64,000 nucleotides of DNA from CAVTLG01 sp963802635 (GTDB taxonomy: Bacteria; Chloroflexota; Ktedonobacteria; Ktedonobacterales; Ktedonobacteraceae): contig CAWDJJ010000001.1 of NCBI GenBank assembly GCA_963802635.1, positions 124,001 to 188,000 on the forward strand, given 5' to 3'. This document shows, piece by piece, positions 27,463 through 37,157 of the stretch. A program made the position numbers and the translations under genes. The notes under the pieces are model-generated. The model was not told the DNA's origin, did not search any database, and worked only from the letters and a program-made list of their open reading frames with translations. The number at the start of each line of letters is the position of its first letter. The stretch's first letter is position 1.

Positions 27463-27618
27463 TCACAGAGGGCGTTTGTCCCTACTACGGAACAGTGCGA
27501 TATCCAGAGCTTTTGAGTTGGCTTTACGAGGTGAATATCTAAAAAACACAACACTAGCGAGAACTCCGAGGACAACCAACGAGGCCATTATGAGCCAGAA
27601 CCAGAAGAGCTGAGTCAT
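27463..27618 (-). CDS. Small single-pass membrane protein
   Basis: 51 residues from ATG 27618, with GGAG about 9 nt upstream. A hydrophobic helix fills residues 4-26 (LFWFWLIMASLVVLGVLASV), followed by a basic cytoplasmic tail (FRYSPRKANSK, FRSRDKRPL), so the N-terminus is probably outside. No family is recognised. It is convergent with the Nudix gene and shares the terminator hairpin. The clean topology and ribosome site support it despite its size. Confidence 0.5.
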   Translation of the reverse strand: MTQLFWFWLIMASLVVLGVLASVVFFRYSPRKANSKALDIALFRSRDKRPL

Positions 27619-27780
27619 CGCCGCTGCTCCATGCTGTTATTTTGCATTACTACAATATACATAAATTGTACTTGCTTTATGTATAGTATAGACGTTGCAA
27701 CGCCATTTTGTAAGCCGCGAATGTGCGTAAACGCTGTTGGTTGTAAGGAAATCGTCCATGATGGTATAGCTGGTTTGCGC

Positions 27781-29298
27781 TTAGCCGAAAAGTTCAAGCT
27801 TTTTGTTGACTTTTCTCATGATCAGTACAAAGCGTTTGAGGCGAATAAAGACTATTTTGACGTCAGGTAGTATGACGACGCAGGCGAGCAGGAGGATTGG
27901 CACAATTCTACTCAAAACGATGATTTGCCAGCCCAGAAAGTCTGGATCAGGGATGAGCGGATTGCTGTATGAGTACCCAACCTTGAAGAAATGCAAGATG
28001 AAGAAGGCGTTGGGTAAGCTGATGATCAGGATTAATACACGGGCAGGAAGTCGCTGAAACTCGGGGCACATGACAAGACAAACTGCCAGAATAGGTATTA
28101 GCATCGTATAGTGGTACTCGTATACCAAATCATAAAACATAAGGAAATAAACAGTTGAGAGAAATATACCTTTGAAGAGGCTGACGCGCTTTAAAGAGCA
28201 GAGAAAGACTACTATCAGCAGACTGAACAGTTTTAAGCCACTGATGACGGAGGTAGGCAGTGAAGTACTATACTTAAGCAGTGCTGCTAACGTAATAATT
28301 TGAATTGGCCCTCCAGTATCTGAAGTCTGGAGATGCCACAGGAGATTATCTGTATAATATGCACCATACTGATTCCAGTAAAATAGCAGCGTGAAAAACA
28401 GAAAGAATCCCAGGCCAAGCGCAAGGATTGTATAGTGTTTCTTGAAGAAAAAGACTGGCAACCAGAGAATGCCGATAGGCTTTGTGATGAGTCCTATGAA
28501 ATAATAAATAACTGCCGGTATCTTTTCACCACCTCGTGCCAGATTAATTAAGAGCAGGAAAGTGAAGAAATTGAGCACAAATTGGAACTGTGAGATCGTG
28601 ATTTCAATATATTGCGTTGAGTTGATCAACATAGTGAAGATAGCAAAATGAACGTACTTGCTGTTTTTGAAGCTGCGATGAAAGTAGATGATGATACCAA
28701 TTGTAGCTACAAGCTTCAAGAACATCCATATATAAAAAGAGTCATAGGCATTGAAGAGGGTCAGGAAACCACCTACCAGGATAGTAAACAGCGGATGGTA
28801 CACATTATAGTTGCTGGGAAATCCGTTCCCATAAGGGAGAACACCTGAGGGTAATGTGCCATCTAAGCTTCCTCCGTGGGTAAATGCCCACAGCCCATTG
28901 GGAACTTGATAAAAATCTAAGCCGCGACAGCACATATGCAAGGCGCTGCCCGAGAAGAAATAGTGGAACCAATGCGTCTGTGCGGCAGAGACATAGTATA
29001 AAATATTCACAATAAGTCCGATATAGATCAGTTTGTACTCGAAGAGATGTAGAGGAATACTCTTGAGCCATTGCAGAACAGGCTGATTCCTGCTCATCGC
29101 TCTTGTAGTATGTACTGGGGTCTCACCGGTGATACTGAAATCTTGTGGCGCTTCTGTCACGTGGTTGTCATGATCGTCCGAAGCTGCTGTTGACGGCGAT
29201 CCGGTGGCATGCTCGCTCTGTTCTACAGCGACAGACCTTGTAAGCTGGGATGAATACTCTACTTCGTTGTGTTCTGTGGGATTGTTCTGTTGTTCCAT
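27781..29298 (-). CDS. Polytopic membrane protein, possible GT-C-type glycosyltransferase
   Basis: 505 residues, ATG 29298. A polar, Ser/Thr/His-rich N-terminal tail of about 80 residues precedes at least ten hydrophobic helices. An early extracytoplasmic loop with CCRGLDFYQVPNG and YGNGFPSNYNVYHP, a central ITKPIGILWLPVFFF segment and many aromatic residues recall GT87/DUF2029-type polyprenyl-phosphate-mannose transferases. I see no strict catalytic motif, so the enzyme call is a guess. The gene is AT-richer than the housekeeping genes around it. It stands alone. Confidence 0.65.
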   Translation of the reverse strand: MEQQNNPTEHNEVEYSSQLTRSVAVEQSEHATGSPSTAASDDHDNHVTEAPQDFSITGETPVHTTRAMSRNQPVLQWLKSIPLHLFEYKLIYIGLIVNILYYVSAAQTHWFHYFFSGSALHMCCRGLDFYQVPNGLWAFTHGGSLDGTLPSGVLPYGNGFPSNYNVYHPLFTILVGGFLTLFNAYDSFYIWMFLKLVATIGIIIYFHRSFKNSKYVHFAIFTMLINSTQYIEITISQFQFVLNFFTFLLLINLARGGEKIPAVIYYFIGLITKPIGILWLPVFFFKKHYTILALGLGFFLFFTLLFYWNQYGAYYTDNLLWHLQTSDTGGPIQIITLAALLKYSTSLPTSVISGLKLFSLLIVVFLCSLKRVSLFKGIFLSTVYFLMFYDLVYEYHYTMLIPILAVCLVMCPEFQRLPARVLILIISLPNAFFILHFFKVGYSYSNPLIPDPDFLGWQIIVLSRIVPILLLACVVILPDVKIVFIRLKRFVLIMRKVNKKLELFG

Positions 29299-29540
29299 TA
29301 CGTCGTACTGTCTCCCAAGGCGTCTGAACAGCCTCTGTGTTGTTCTGTCAATGCCAGTATAGAGAGTGGGGCCAAATAGAATTAAGGCTCCTGATGTCTA
29401 TATTTGAAATAAAAGTTTTCTATACTATAATAGCATAAAATTAGTGGAATATACAAATTAATTTATTTTTTTAGGATGATTGGTATCTATGGTGGATTGA
29501 GCATATTGTAGCTCTCATCTGTTGTAAAATATGGAGTGTA

Positions 29541-29633
29541 ATGAGGATGGGAATGAATGATCCTGATCTCTCTGGGCCAAAATTAGAGTTGGAGGTTTTG
29601 CGCGAGAGGGGGAAAATTGATGGAAAAAAATAA
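29541..29633 (+). CDS. Possible 30-residue ORF upstream of a small membrane protein
   Basis: ATG 29541 lies 5 nt after GGAG and encodes MRMGMNDPDLSGPKLELEVL followed by ten charged residues. Its end overlaps the start of the next ORF (29620), which would couple their translation. No family is recognised. It could be a leader ORF rather than a functional protein. Confidence 0.3.
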   Translation: MRMGMNDPDLSGPKLELEVLRERGKIDGKK

Positions 29634-29817
29634 GCGCTCTTTTGTAATAGAATATCTTGGTATTTCGTTTGGCATACTTAGCCTTATTATTGGTGTCATA
29701 ATCATACTATCGACGAATACCCGGTTATCACCGTTAGCTCTGGCATCTTCAACATCAGTCACTTTACCTGCATTTATTATAACAATATTTATTACATTAA
29801 TATTTAGCGTGATTTAG
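29620..29817 (+). CDS. Small two-helix membrane protein
   Basis: 65 residues from ATG 29620, after GAGAGGGGG. Two hydrophobic segments, about residues 11-31 (YLGISFGILSLIIGVIIILS) and 46-65 (TLPAFIITIFITLIFSVI), are joined by a polar loop. The protein ends inside the second helix, which is either genuine or a sign of truncation. It is AT-rich. It lies 21 bp upstream of a second small ORF on the same strand. No family is recognised. Confidence 0.5.
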   Translation: MEKNKRSFVIEYLGISFGILSLIIGVIIILSTNTRLSPLALASSTSVTLPAFIITIFITLIFSVI

Positions 29818-29838
29818 ATTTTCGAAGCATTGCGGCGA

Positions 29839-30057
29839 ATGCAGAAAAATAAAGAAAATGACCACAGAAATACGATCAAAATTACATTAGAGGTTAATGG
29901 GGAGCCAATTTCTATTGAGGCTGCTGATATAGAAAGTGTTGAGGAGGTTTTGAAACTTGCGCAACGTTTACAAGCTACTAATCCATCCATCAATATTAAA
30001 GGAGAAGTTCCTCAACCTCAGAGTGATAGTAATCCCTCTGAATCGTCTTCTGCATAA
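29839..30057 (+). CDS. Small acidic protein
   Basis: 72 residues from ATG 29839; the ribosome site is weak and an in-frame TTG lies at 29830. After a charged N-terminus, residues 12-45 predict two strands and a helix (IKITLEVNGEPISIEAADIE, VEEVLKLAQRLQ). The tail is Ser/Pro-rich. It resembles small adaptor-like constant domains but I cannot name a family. It is paired with the preceding two-helix membrane protein. Confidence 0.5.
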   Translation: MQKNKENDHRNTIKITLEVNGEPISIEAADIESVEEVLKLAQRLQATNPSINIKGEVPQPQSDSNPSESSSA

Positions 30058-30194
30058 AATATAGAAGTAGAGGAGCTTTGAGATCGTGGGCTTGAGTCAT
30101 TGCAGCTAATACAAAAAAGTGACCCATACCTGCAGGGTATTTTGAAAGTCCAACGGGATTGAATAGACACGGACATATATAAAAGGCAAAGAGA

Positions 30195-30366
30195 GACGGA
30201 CGCGATAAATCGGGTCCCTACTGATCATAGGCGATAAATCGCTGCGGACATGCGTGATTACATGGAGGGACACGCTACGAACTTGAAAACATCCCCCGTA
30301 ACTGCGACCTTCGTCCCATCCAGCAATTTATTGCCTGAAATGTAGGGACTCGATTTATCGCGTCCG
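30195..30366. repeat. Palindromic element, family B, copy 3
   Basis: 172-bp element with 26-bp inverted ends (30195-30220 and 30341-30366, one mismatch) beginning ACGGACGCGATAAATCG. Further partial copies of the GCGATAAATCG and GGCGATAAATCG words lie inside and just downstream (to about 30415). The gene-free stretch 30058-30704 holds this element, then a family C copy, then the sbcC start. Confidence 0.8.
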
Positions 30367-30591
30367 TAATATTCCCTCAAGCAATGTATCGCCCGATATG
30401 TAGGAATGCGATGATGTGGGTCATGGTCCAGGCCGTCGCTCGGCCCTCCATGAGGTTTTCTCTCTGCTGACGACTTTCAAAAAGACCTGCCAGATAGATA
30501 GCCCAAGGTGCAGCGACATGTTATAATGGCCTAAACATTTCCACTTCCGGTCTATATGGCTAGAATGGCGAATGGGAGTGTATATTGCCTT

Positions 30592-30653
30592 GCATTCAGA
30601 TGAGAAATATGCGGTCGCACATTGCTAGCAACGGGAGTTGCGTTTCTGAATGC
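30592..30653. repeat. Palindromic element, family C, copy 2 (short)
   Basis: 62 bp bounded by inverted GCATTCAGA and TCTGAATGC, with a central palindrome TTGCTAGCAA. Its flanks match copy 1 at 24595-24711. It sits 50 bp upstream of the sbcC start, again in a promoter-proximal position. Confidence 0.75.
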
Positions 30654-30704
30654 TTATGGGTGTCTCTTTATTTCGTGTTCGCTGGGAAGGTTGGCTGCAT
30701 TATT

Positions 30705-33700
30705 ATGCTCATTACGCGTATTGAGTTGGAGAATATCAAGAGCTACCGGCACGTCATCGTAGATTTCAGACGCGGCACGACCGCGATTAGTGGAGCAAAT
30801 GGCGCGGGCAAAACGACGCTCGTTGAAGCCGTTGGCTTTGCCCTCTTTGGTTATCTACCTTACAGCCATGACCAGTTTGTGCGCGAAGGGGAGAAGCATG
30901 GCAAGGTCGTTGTATCCCTGATCGGTAGCGACGAGCGTCCTTATACGGTTGAACGCCGCTGTGGCTCCGGTGCGCGCTGGCTCATCTATGATCAAGAAGC
31001 CGATTTACGCCTGGAGCAGCGTGCCGACGTATTGGATAAATTGCATGATCTGTTTGGTATCGACCGTGAACGTCCTCTCGACTCGCTCTTTAGAGATGCG
31101 CTGGGTGTACCTCAGGGCACATTTACGGCTATTTTCTTGGAGCCTGCCGGTAAGCGCAAACAGACCTTCGATGCCCTGCTGCAGATCGAGGATTATAAAA
31201 GGGCTGCTGACAACCTCCTGGAGACGCAAAAGTACTATAAAGAGCAAATGGGCGTCCAACAAAGCGAGATACAGCGCCTCACCTTTGCAACGAGTGAGCT
31301 GACGCAATTGCGTGAACAACTGAAAGATGCGCGTTTGCTTGACCAGGAACAGAAAGAGCGCAACGTTGAATGGAGTCAGCAATTGAGCAGCCATGAAGTG
31401 CGCCTGGCACAGCTCGATGCGCAACAGGAGCAGCTCGTGGCTCTAGAGCAGCGTTACCGCACTTGCCAGAAGGACCATGTGCATGCATTAGATCTCCTGC
31501 GCAATAATGAGCAACAATGGCAGGCTGCTCTCAAGGCACAACATGCTGTAGCAGAGAGCCAGGCTGATTATCAGCGTTACCTGCAAGCCCAGGAGATCTT
31601 GCAACGGCTACGTCAGGATGCTGTTCAGCGAGACAAGTTACGGCAGCAGCAGGCACAGCTACAAAATGAGCACACCGAAATTGAAACACAGGCCCGTGGC
31701 TGGCAGGGACGCTTAGCTGAAGTTGCCAGCGCGCGACAGAAAATAGTCAGAGCTGGCACCGCTTGTCGATCAGCAGGTGGATTTGGAGAAAAAACGTGAC
31801 GAGGCCACGCGGCAACGCGCACAGTATGACAGTATTGTGGCCGAAGGCAAGCGCTTACAGAGTGTGCTGGCGAAGTGTCTGCTAGATCAAGAGAAGTATC
31901 AGTGCCGCATCACAGAGATTGAGCCGTTAGTACCTATTGCCGAGCGTCTGCAAGAGCACAATGATGCGTTCATGCACCTGCGTATTCAGGTCAATGAGCG
32001 CAGTAATAAGCTGCAGCAGTGGCAGGAGAAGCGTAATTTGCTGCAAGAGCGCCAGCTTGAACGCGATCAATGCGCCGAAAAATTGCGCAAAGCAGAGAAC
32101 AACGTCACGACTATTGAAGAGCACCGTCAGGAAGCGGAAGAGATGCCGCTCTTGCAAGAAAAATATAATGAACTCGCAGCTCAGCAGCATCGACTTGAAG
32201 GCAACATCAGCGGCTATGTTAAGTCGCGTGCGCAATCAGCCGGTGGACAGTGTCCTCTGTTGTACGAAAGTTGCCTCAATATCAAGCAGCGTGGCATTGC
32301 CAGCCTGGAATCGTATTTTGATGGTCTCCTTCAGGAAGAGCATGCGCAGATAACGCTGATACAACAGCAGCAAGAGACGGTCAATCAGCGTATGGGGCAG
32401 ATTAAGAAATATGCCGATGCTTTGCACAAAGTAGGCCAGTATATCGAACGGCGCGACGCGTTTGCTGAACAATTGCAGCGTCTCGCCATCGAAATTACAC
32501 GCCTGGAACGCGATGTAACCGTGTTAGCGGACGATCTGGAGGCGCTCAAAACCGTTGAGCAGAAGGTGAAAGAGGCGGAAAATGCATATCGTGAGAGCAA
32601 ACAGGCTGATACAAAAGTGCGCGAATTAGAGGGTCTGCGCAAGCAACTCCTGCAATCTCAGGAGCAAGCACAGCAGCTAGAGGCAGGTGTGCAAGAACGC
32701 CGCCAGGAAGCTGCGTCCTTGCAAGGGAGCGCGGCACAATTAAAGCAGATTAACGCTGAACTGGCTACGTTGAATGATCCCCGTGGCGCGAGTAAAGCCC
32801 AGCAGGCGATCATTGCGCAGGAAGCATACTATCAGCAGCAACTGGAGACACAGCAACAACGGCAGCAAGCTGTGCTGCAAAAAATCCACCAGCTCGATGC
32901 ACTGCTAGCTGTCTTTAGCGAACTGGACGATGATATCGTTCGTCAGGATACTATCATGCATACATGTCACGCAGGTTATCAGCACTATCTACAGAATGAG
33001 CAGGAAGCGCGTAGCTTGCCAGAGCGTGAGCGTGTCTATCAGCAACAGTTGCGTATAGTTGAGCAAGCCCGACAGCAATTGCAGGAGCTAGAACAGACCT
33101 ATACTGCTGCCAGCCAGGCGTTTGATCAGCAGGAATTAGCCACGTTAAAGGTGGAAGTTGAGCGTTTGCGCCGTGAATTGACGGCTCTGGCAGAACGTAT
33201 GCAACATCACCAGCGGCATATCAATACGCTTGAGCAGCAGATTGCCAGGGGCGAGGCGTTATTGCTTGAGTTAGAGGCTGTGCAGAAAGAGCATCAAACG
33301 CTTGAAGATCTACACGTGATGACGGAACAATTTCGCAAGCTGATTAAAGATGCTGCGCCGCATGTGTTGAAGGCCATCCTCGCAGATATTTCGGCGGAGG
33401 CAAACCGTATTTTTGGTGAGGTCATGGGTGATAGAAGCGCGCAACTTTCCTGGCGCAACGATTATGAGATTGTGCTGCGCAGGCAGGGCGTAGATCGCAG
33501 TTTTGCGCAGTTGAGTGGTGGTGAACAGATGAGTGCTGCGCTATCCGTGCGCCTGGCCTTGCTCAAGAAGCTTTCAACGCTGAACATTGCCTTCTTTGAT
33601 GAGCCAACACAAAACATGGATGAACTGCGCCGTACAAATCTGGCCGAGCAGATACGCCGGGTGCGTGGTTTTGATCAGTTGATCGTGATAAGCCACGATG

Positions 33701-33855
33701 ATACGTTTGAGCAGGGCCTGGATAGTCTGGTGCGCCTGACCAAAGAACATGGAGAGACACGCCTGCTCGCTAGCAAGGATGAGACCGAGCCGCTGCATGC
33801 ATTGAGCGAAGCTATGGCTGCTCAGTTTATTGCTTATGATAGAGCACGTGTGTGA
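30705..33855 (+). pseudogene. sbcC: SbcC/Rad50-like SMC-family exonuclease ATPase, frameshifted in the middle
   Basis: ATG 30705 starts MLITRIELENIKSY with Walker A GANGAGKTT, DQFVREGEKHGKVVV and FGIDRERPLDSL, all typical of SbcC/Rad50. The frame ends at 31799, while the +1 frame is open from about 31750 (LAPLVDQQVDLEKKRDEA) to 33855. The second part has long coiled coils, a hook-like CPLLYESC (about 32251-32274), the signature LSGGEQMSAALSVRLALL and Walker B IAFFDEPTQNMD. One extra base around 31745-31795 explains the split; both halves are conserved. A repair ATPase that partners a nuclease. No sbcD is present; nurA lies downstream. Confidence 0.88.
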
Positions 33856-33939
33856 TAGTCTATCGGGTTGAATTTGACGCATATTTAAGAAATCTTTGCG
33901 TGCGTAGAGGGTCCGATTATGCGTTATCTGGTAGAAAAT

Positions 33940-34002
33940 GGGTAGGGGCGTGTCCTTGCGACCGCCCCGGGGCTTGGGCGGAGGCAAGCTCCGCCCCTAC
34001 CC
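33940..34002. repeat. Palindromic repeat, family A, copy 2
   Basis: Arms GGGTAGGGGCG (33940-33950) and CGCCCCTACCC, with the inner word GGGCGGAGGCAAGC shared with copies 1 and 3. The inner left arm has diverged, so pairing is imperfect in the middle. It lies between sbcC and nurA. Confidence 0.75.
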
Positions 34003-34097
34003 GTTTCCCTCAAGGACACAGAGTCATACGCATGCTCATTCTCTCCCAGATGTAAAAAGGAAAGAGCATCATCGTGCTCGTTTTTCTGGAGAAACAT

Positions 34098-35366
34098 ATG
34101 CTGCATAAAGGTAAATTGCTGGCGGCACTCAATGTGAAGCGCAGTCAGTTCTCGCTCTACGATGGCTCATTCGGTGAGCAGCTCCTGTCGTACCAATATG
34201 CGCTCGAGACGCTGTACAAGCGTTATGCCTCCAGTGCACAGCTTGAGCTTGCGTTGCCGCCCGACGAGATTGGTTTACCATCAGCGGGTGCGCGCCCAAG
34301 CATCGAGTTTGATCGCTGGCTGGTGAATGCCGACCAGCAGAGCTATCATGGTCCGGTCTTTCCCTTTGGGCGCGCATTCGCAAACCACGAGCAGGCACGA
34401 CAATGGGCCGAGTGTATCGAGGGCGTGACGACTGTGGCTGTGGATGGTAGCCAGTTGCTACCCTGGCGTGATGCATCGATACCGGTGGCGTTGATCCAGG
34501 TTGGTTTCTTCATCAATTCGCATCAGCAGGGACGTCCCTATACCAAGGATGTGCACATGGACGTGCTCACTCCCGACGAGATCATGGAGGAGTCCCGAGC
34601 GGAAGCGAACGATCCAGACAGTTATCCCTATTCAGAAATGCAAGTGACGTTGCGCCGCTACTTATTGGAAGTCGAGACGCTGTGCAGCCAGATGCAGCAG
34701 CTCGCCAGCGCGCGCCGCGAGGATGATCCAGTGTATAGCCCAGTGGTCTTTTTTGACGGTTCACTGGTTGTCTCGTTTGCGTTGACGATGCCCAGTCCCT
34801 ATCGGGAACGCTATATTCATTCAGCGGTTTCATTACTGAAAATGTCGGAGGAACTGCGTGTCCCGTTGATTGGCTATATTGATACCACCTATGCGCGCGA
34901 TATGATTACCATGTTGCGCCGTCTGGACGCGACGTTGAAACACCCTACGTTGCGCGACACCAAGAAAATTCACGATGCGCTCCTATGGCAAGGTCGTTTA
35001 CAGTGGGGAGATCGTACGCCCGCAATGATCTGTGCGCGCAATGACATTTTGCAGAGCTACGGTGACTATCGTGATCGCGTGGCCTTTTGCTATCTGCAAA
35101 CGTCGGCCACGCGTCCGCCGACGCGCCTGGAGTTTCCACGCTGGATGCTCGATGATGGTGTGTTAGAGCCGGTGCTGGACACCGTACGCGCCGAGGTGAT
35201 TGCTGGCAATGGTTATCCGTATGCTATCGAGACGGCTGACGCGGTATCGGTGATTACGATGCAAGATCGTAGCGAATTCTACACGCACTTCCAGGCTTTT
35301 ATGGAGAGGCAAGGTGTCAAGTTTACCTTTTCCACCAAGTCTTTGAGCAAGGGCAGACGCAGATAA
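34098..35366 (+). CDS. nurA: NurA-domain 5'-3' nuclease
   Basis: 422 residues from ATG 34098, 8 nt after GGAG. The NurA domain carries its two metal-binding aspartate motifs: VAVDGSQLLPW (about residue 116) and VFFDGSLVVSF (about residue 217), plus GYIDTTYARDM. It is a Mn-dependent single-strand endo/exonuclease that works in DNA end resection, usually with HerA and with Rad50-Mre11 in archaea. Here it follows an SbcC/Rad50-like gene, which supports a shared end-processing role. No HerA-type ATPase lies within the window. Confidence 0.85.
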   Translation: MLHKGKLLAALNVKRSQFSLYDGSFGEQLLSYQYALETLYKRYASSAQLELALPPDEIGLPSAGARPSIEFDRWLVNADQQSYHGPVFPFGRAFANHEQARQWAECIEGVTTVAVDGSQLLPWRDASIPVALIQVGFFINSHQQGRPYTKDVHMDVLTPDEIMEESRAEANDPDSYPYSEMQVTLRRYLLEVETLCSQMQQLASARREDDPVYSPVVFFDGSLVVSFALTMPSPYRERYIHSAVSLLKMSEELRVPLIGYIDTTYARDMITMLRRLDATLKHPTLRDTKKIHDALLWQGRLQWGDRTPAMICARNDILQSYGDYRDRVAFCYLQTSATRPPTRLEFPRWMLDDGVLEPVLDTVRAEVIAGNGYPYAIETADAVSVITMQDRSEFYTHFQAFMERQGVKFTFSTKSLSKGRRR

Positions 35367-35433
35367 ACAGTTCTTGCGTAGATGTACGTGAATCAGCATG
35401 TTGACTTACTTTGTGTTCTGTAAGACCGCTTTT

Positions 35434-36615
35434 TCATTGTCTTATAGGTTCCGTCCCTTCATTTAGGAGACGTATACATTTCTCATAGCTGTAGAGTTTA
35501 TCGCGTCGTTTCTTTGTTATCTCGCTCACAATCCCTAGCTCTTGTAGACGATTGAGTATAGCCGTGACAGTTGGTATAGAGATATTTGTTTCCTGTGACG
35601 CCCGCGCTATGCTTATTATGGGCATAGATCGTAATATCTTAAAGACTTGAAGAGTTGTTCCTGTGGATCGCCCCAATGTTTCAATATTGTGTTGATCATT
35701 CTGGAAAAGTTCTAATATCCTCCTAGATGTGCTAACTGCTTGATTAGCTGTGTCATATACACCTGTAAGAAAAAAGTGGAGCCAACTCTCCCAATCGCCT
35801 TCAACTCTTACTCTTTGCAACAAATCATAGTAGGTCTCTCGATGTTGCTTAAAGTAGAGGCTTAAATAAAGCAATGGCTCTTGTAAAATACCTTCTGCAC
35901 ATAACAATAAAGTTATAAGTAGGCGTCCTAATCGTCCGTTTCCGTCAAGGAAGGGATGAATGGTTTCAAACTGAACGTGTACAAGGGCGGCTTTGATCAG
36001 AATTTGCATATGGAGGTTTTTATCGTGAATGAAATTTTCAAGCGCTCCCATACATGTAATGACTTCACCCGGCGGGGCAGGTACAAATTTTGCATTGCCT
36101 GGCCGAGTACCACCAATCCAGTTCTGTGAGGTCCTAAATTGGCCTGGTGACTTTTCACTACCTCTTCCAGTAGAAAGTAGTATTTCATGGATTTCACGAA
36201 TTAATCGTAGAGATAACGGAAAATCATCTTTTCGAAGTCGCTTGAGACCATGATTCATCGCAATAACGTACTGGAGGACTTCATTTGTATCTCCAATAGG
36301 AACACCTGGCATTTCGTTACTCTCATATAAGATAAGATCGGATAGAGATGACTGTGTGCCTTCGATTTGGGATGATAATACAGCTTCTTTTCTTATATAA
36401 AAATAAGTGTATAACGAAACAATATCATGAGGAAGCTGCCATGCAAGACCATCTAATCGTCCTAACGCTAATGTAGCCTTATCAAGAAGTGTATAATGCT
36501 CTCCTTCAAGATTTAATGGTGGGTCGGGAGGTAGAGGATTTGGAATAAATGATTTAAAAGGCTCTGAAGATATGGAATTTGTAATATATTTTCCCGAAAT
36601 TCTCGTGGTAGTCAT
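35434..36615 (-). CDS. Fic-domain AMPylase-type protein with winged-helix C-terminus
   Basis: 393 residues. Residues 1-110 form the Fic N-terminal domain, with the inhibitory-helix motif SSQIEGTQSS (class II-like, Glu able to block ATP). The Fic core has the complete catalytic motif HPFLDGNGRLGR (about residue 217). The last 70 residues look like a winged helix (SIARASQETNISIPTVTAIL). Such proteins transfer AMP to a hydroxyl side chain. The DNA-binding tail suggests autoregulation through the AT-rich sites at 36654-36738. It is AT-richer than its neighbours and has no separate antitoxin gene beside it. Confidence 0.9.
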   Translation of the reverse strand: MTTTRISGKYITNSISSEPFKSFIPNPLPPDPPLNLEGEHYTLLDKATLALGRLDGLAWQLPHDIVSLYTYFYIRKEAVLSSQIEGTQSSLSDLILYESNEMPGVPIGDTNEVLQYVIAMNHGLKRLRKDDFPLSLRLIREIHEILLSTGRGSEKSPGQFRTSQNWIGGTRPGNAKFVPAPPGEVITCMGALENFIHDKNLHMQILIKAALVHVQFETIHPFLDGNGRLGRLLITLLLCAEGILQEPLLYLSLYFKQHRETYYDLLQRVRVEGDWESWLHFFLTGVYDTANQAVSTSRRILELFQNDQHNIETLGRSTGTTLQVFKILRSMPIISIARASQETNISIPTVTAILNRLQELGIVSEITKKRRDKLYSYEKCIRLLNEGTEPIRQ

Positions 36616-36653
36616 ATCTTCTTCATCTCCATCACCTGCTTTGCCTTAGGTTA

Positions 36654-36738
36654 CTTTTAATAAAGTTGTTGGAGGAATCCTTTAATAGGAAGAAACCTTA
36701 TTAAAGGTTCCTTTAATAGCAATGTTGTTTATTAAAAT
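36654..36738. promoter_or_regulatory. Cluster of TTTAATA operator-like sites upstream of the Fic gene
   Basis: Five related words occur within 85 bp: CTTTTAATAAAG (36654), CCTTTAATAGG (36679), CCTTATTAAAGG (36696, opposite orientation), CCTTTAATAGC (36710) and TTTATTAAAAT (36728). They lie 40-125 bp upstream of the Fic ATG. Regular clustering of inverted copies suggests binding sites for a dimeric regulator, plausibly the Fic protein's own winged helix. The rest of 36616-37157 holds no gene I can support. Confidence 0.5.
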
Positions 36739-37157
36739 TATTGCCATGTTTCTTTAATTATAAAAGAAAGGCATAGCAAAATCCAGATGCTAGATACTCA
36801 GGGTATCAGGTCGATAACTTTAAGTTTAAAAACACTTCGGCAGGGCCTAAGATTAGAAGCAATGGAAGATAAGCTTATCATCAATGTGTATATAAGCCAA
36901 ATTGGCTTTCAATGCTGCAAGCTCCCAATGGGCAGGGTAACATTACACTTGTTGTTTGTCAATTATTTTTTTGTGTGTATCTTTTCAAATGGCTCCTGTG
37001 GAACATGGACGAGGAGTTGTGCTGTCAGCCCGCTTTATGTGTTATACTTTGTGCATGAGAGAAGCCCGGATCAATCTTCTGGATAGAGGTCGATAGAGGT
37101 TGATACAGCTAAGGGTTCGTTTTTAGCAAGTTGAAAGTGCACCAAAGAATTTGTCTT

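Noticed and set aside
27631..27870. 79-codon plus-strand ORF overlapping the polytopic membrane protein
   Set aside because: Cys-rich, random-looking translation with no ribosome site; antisense to a real gene at its end.
36787..37086. 99-codon plus-strand ORF in the Fic-CpXC gap
   Set aside because: Unnatural composition, no ribosome site and no homology that I can recognise.
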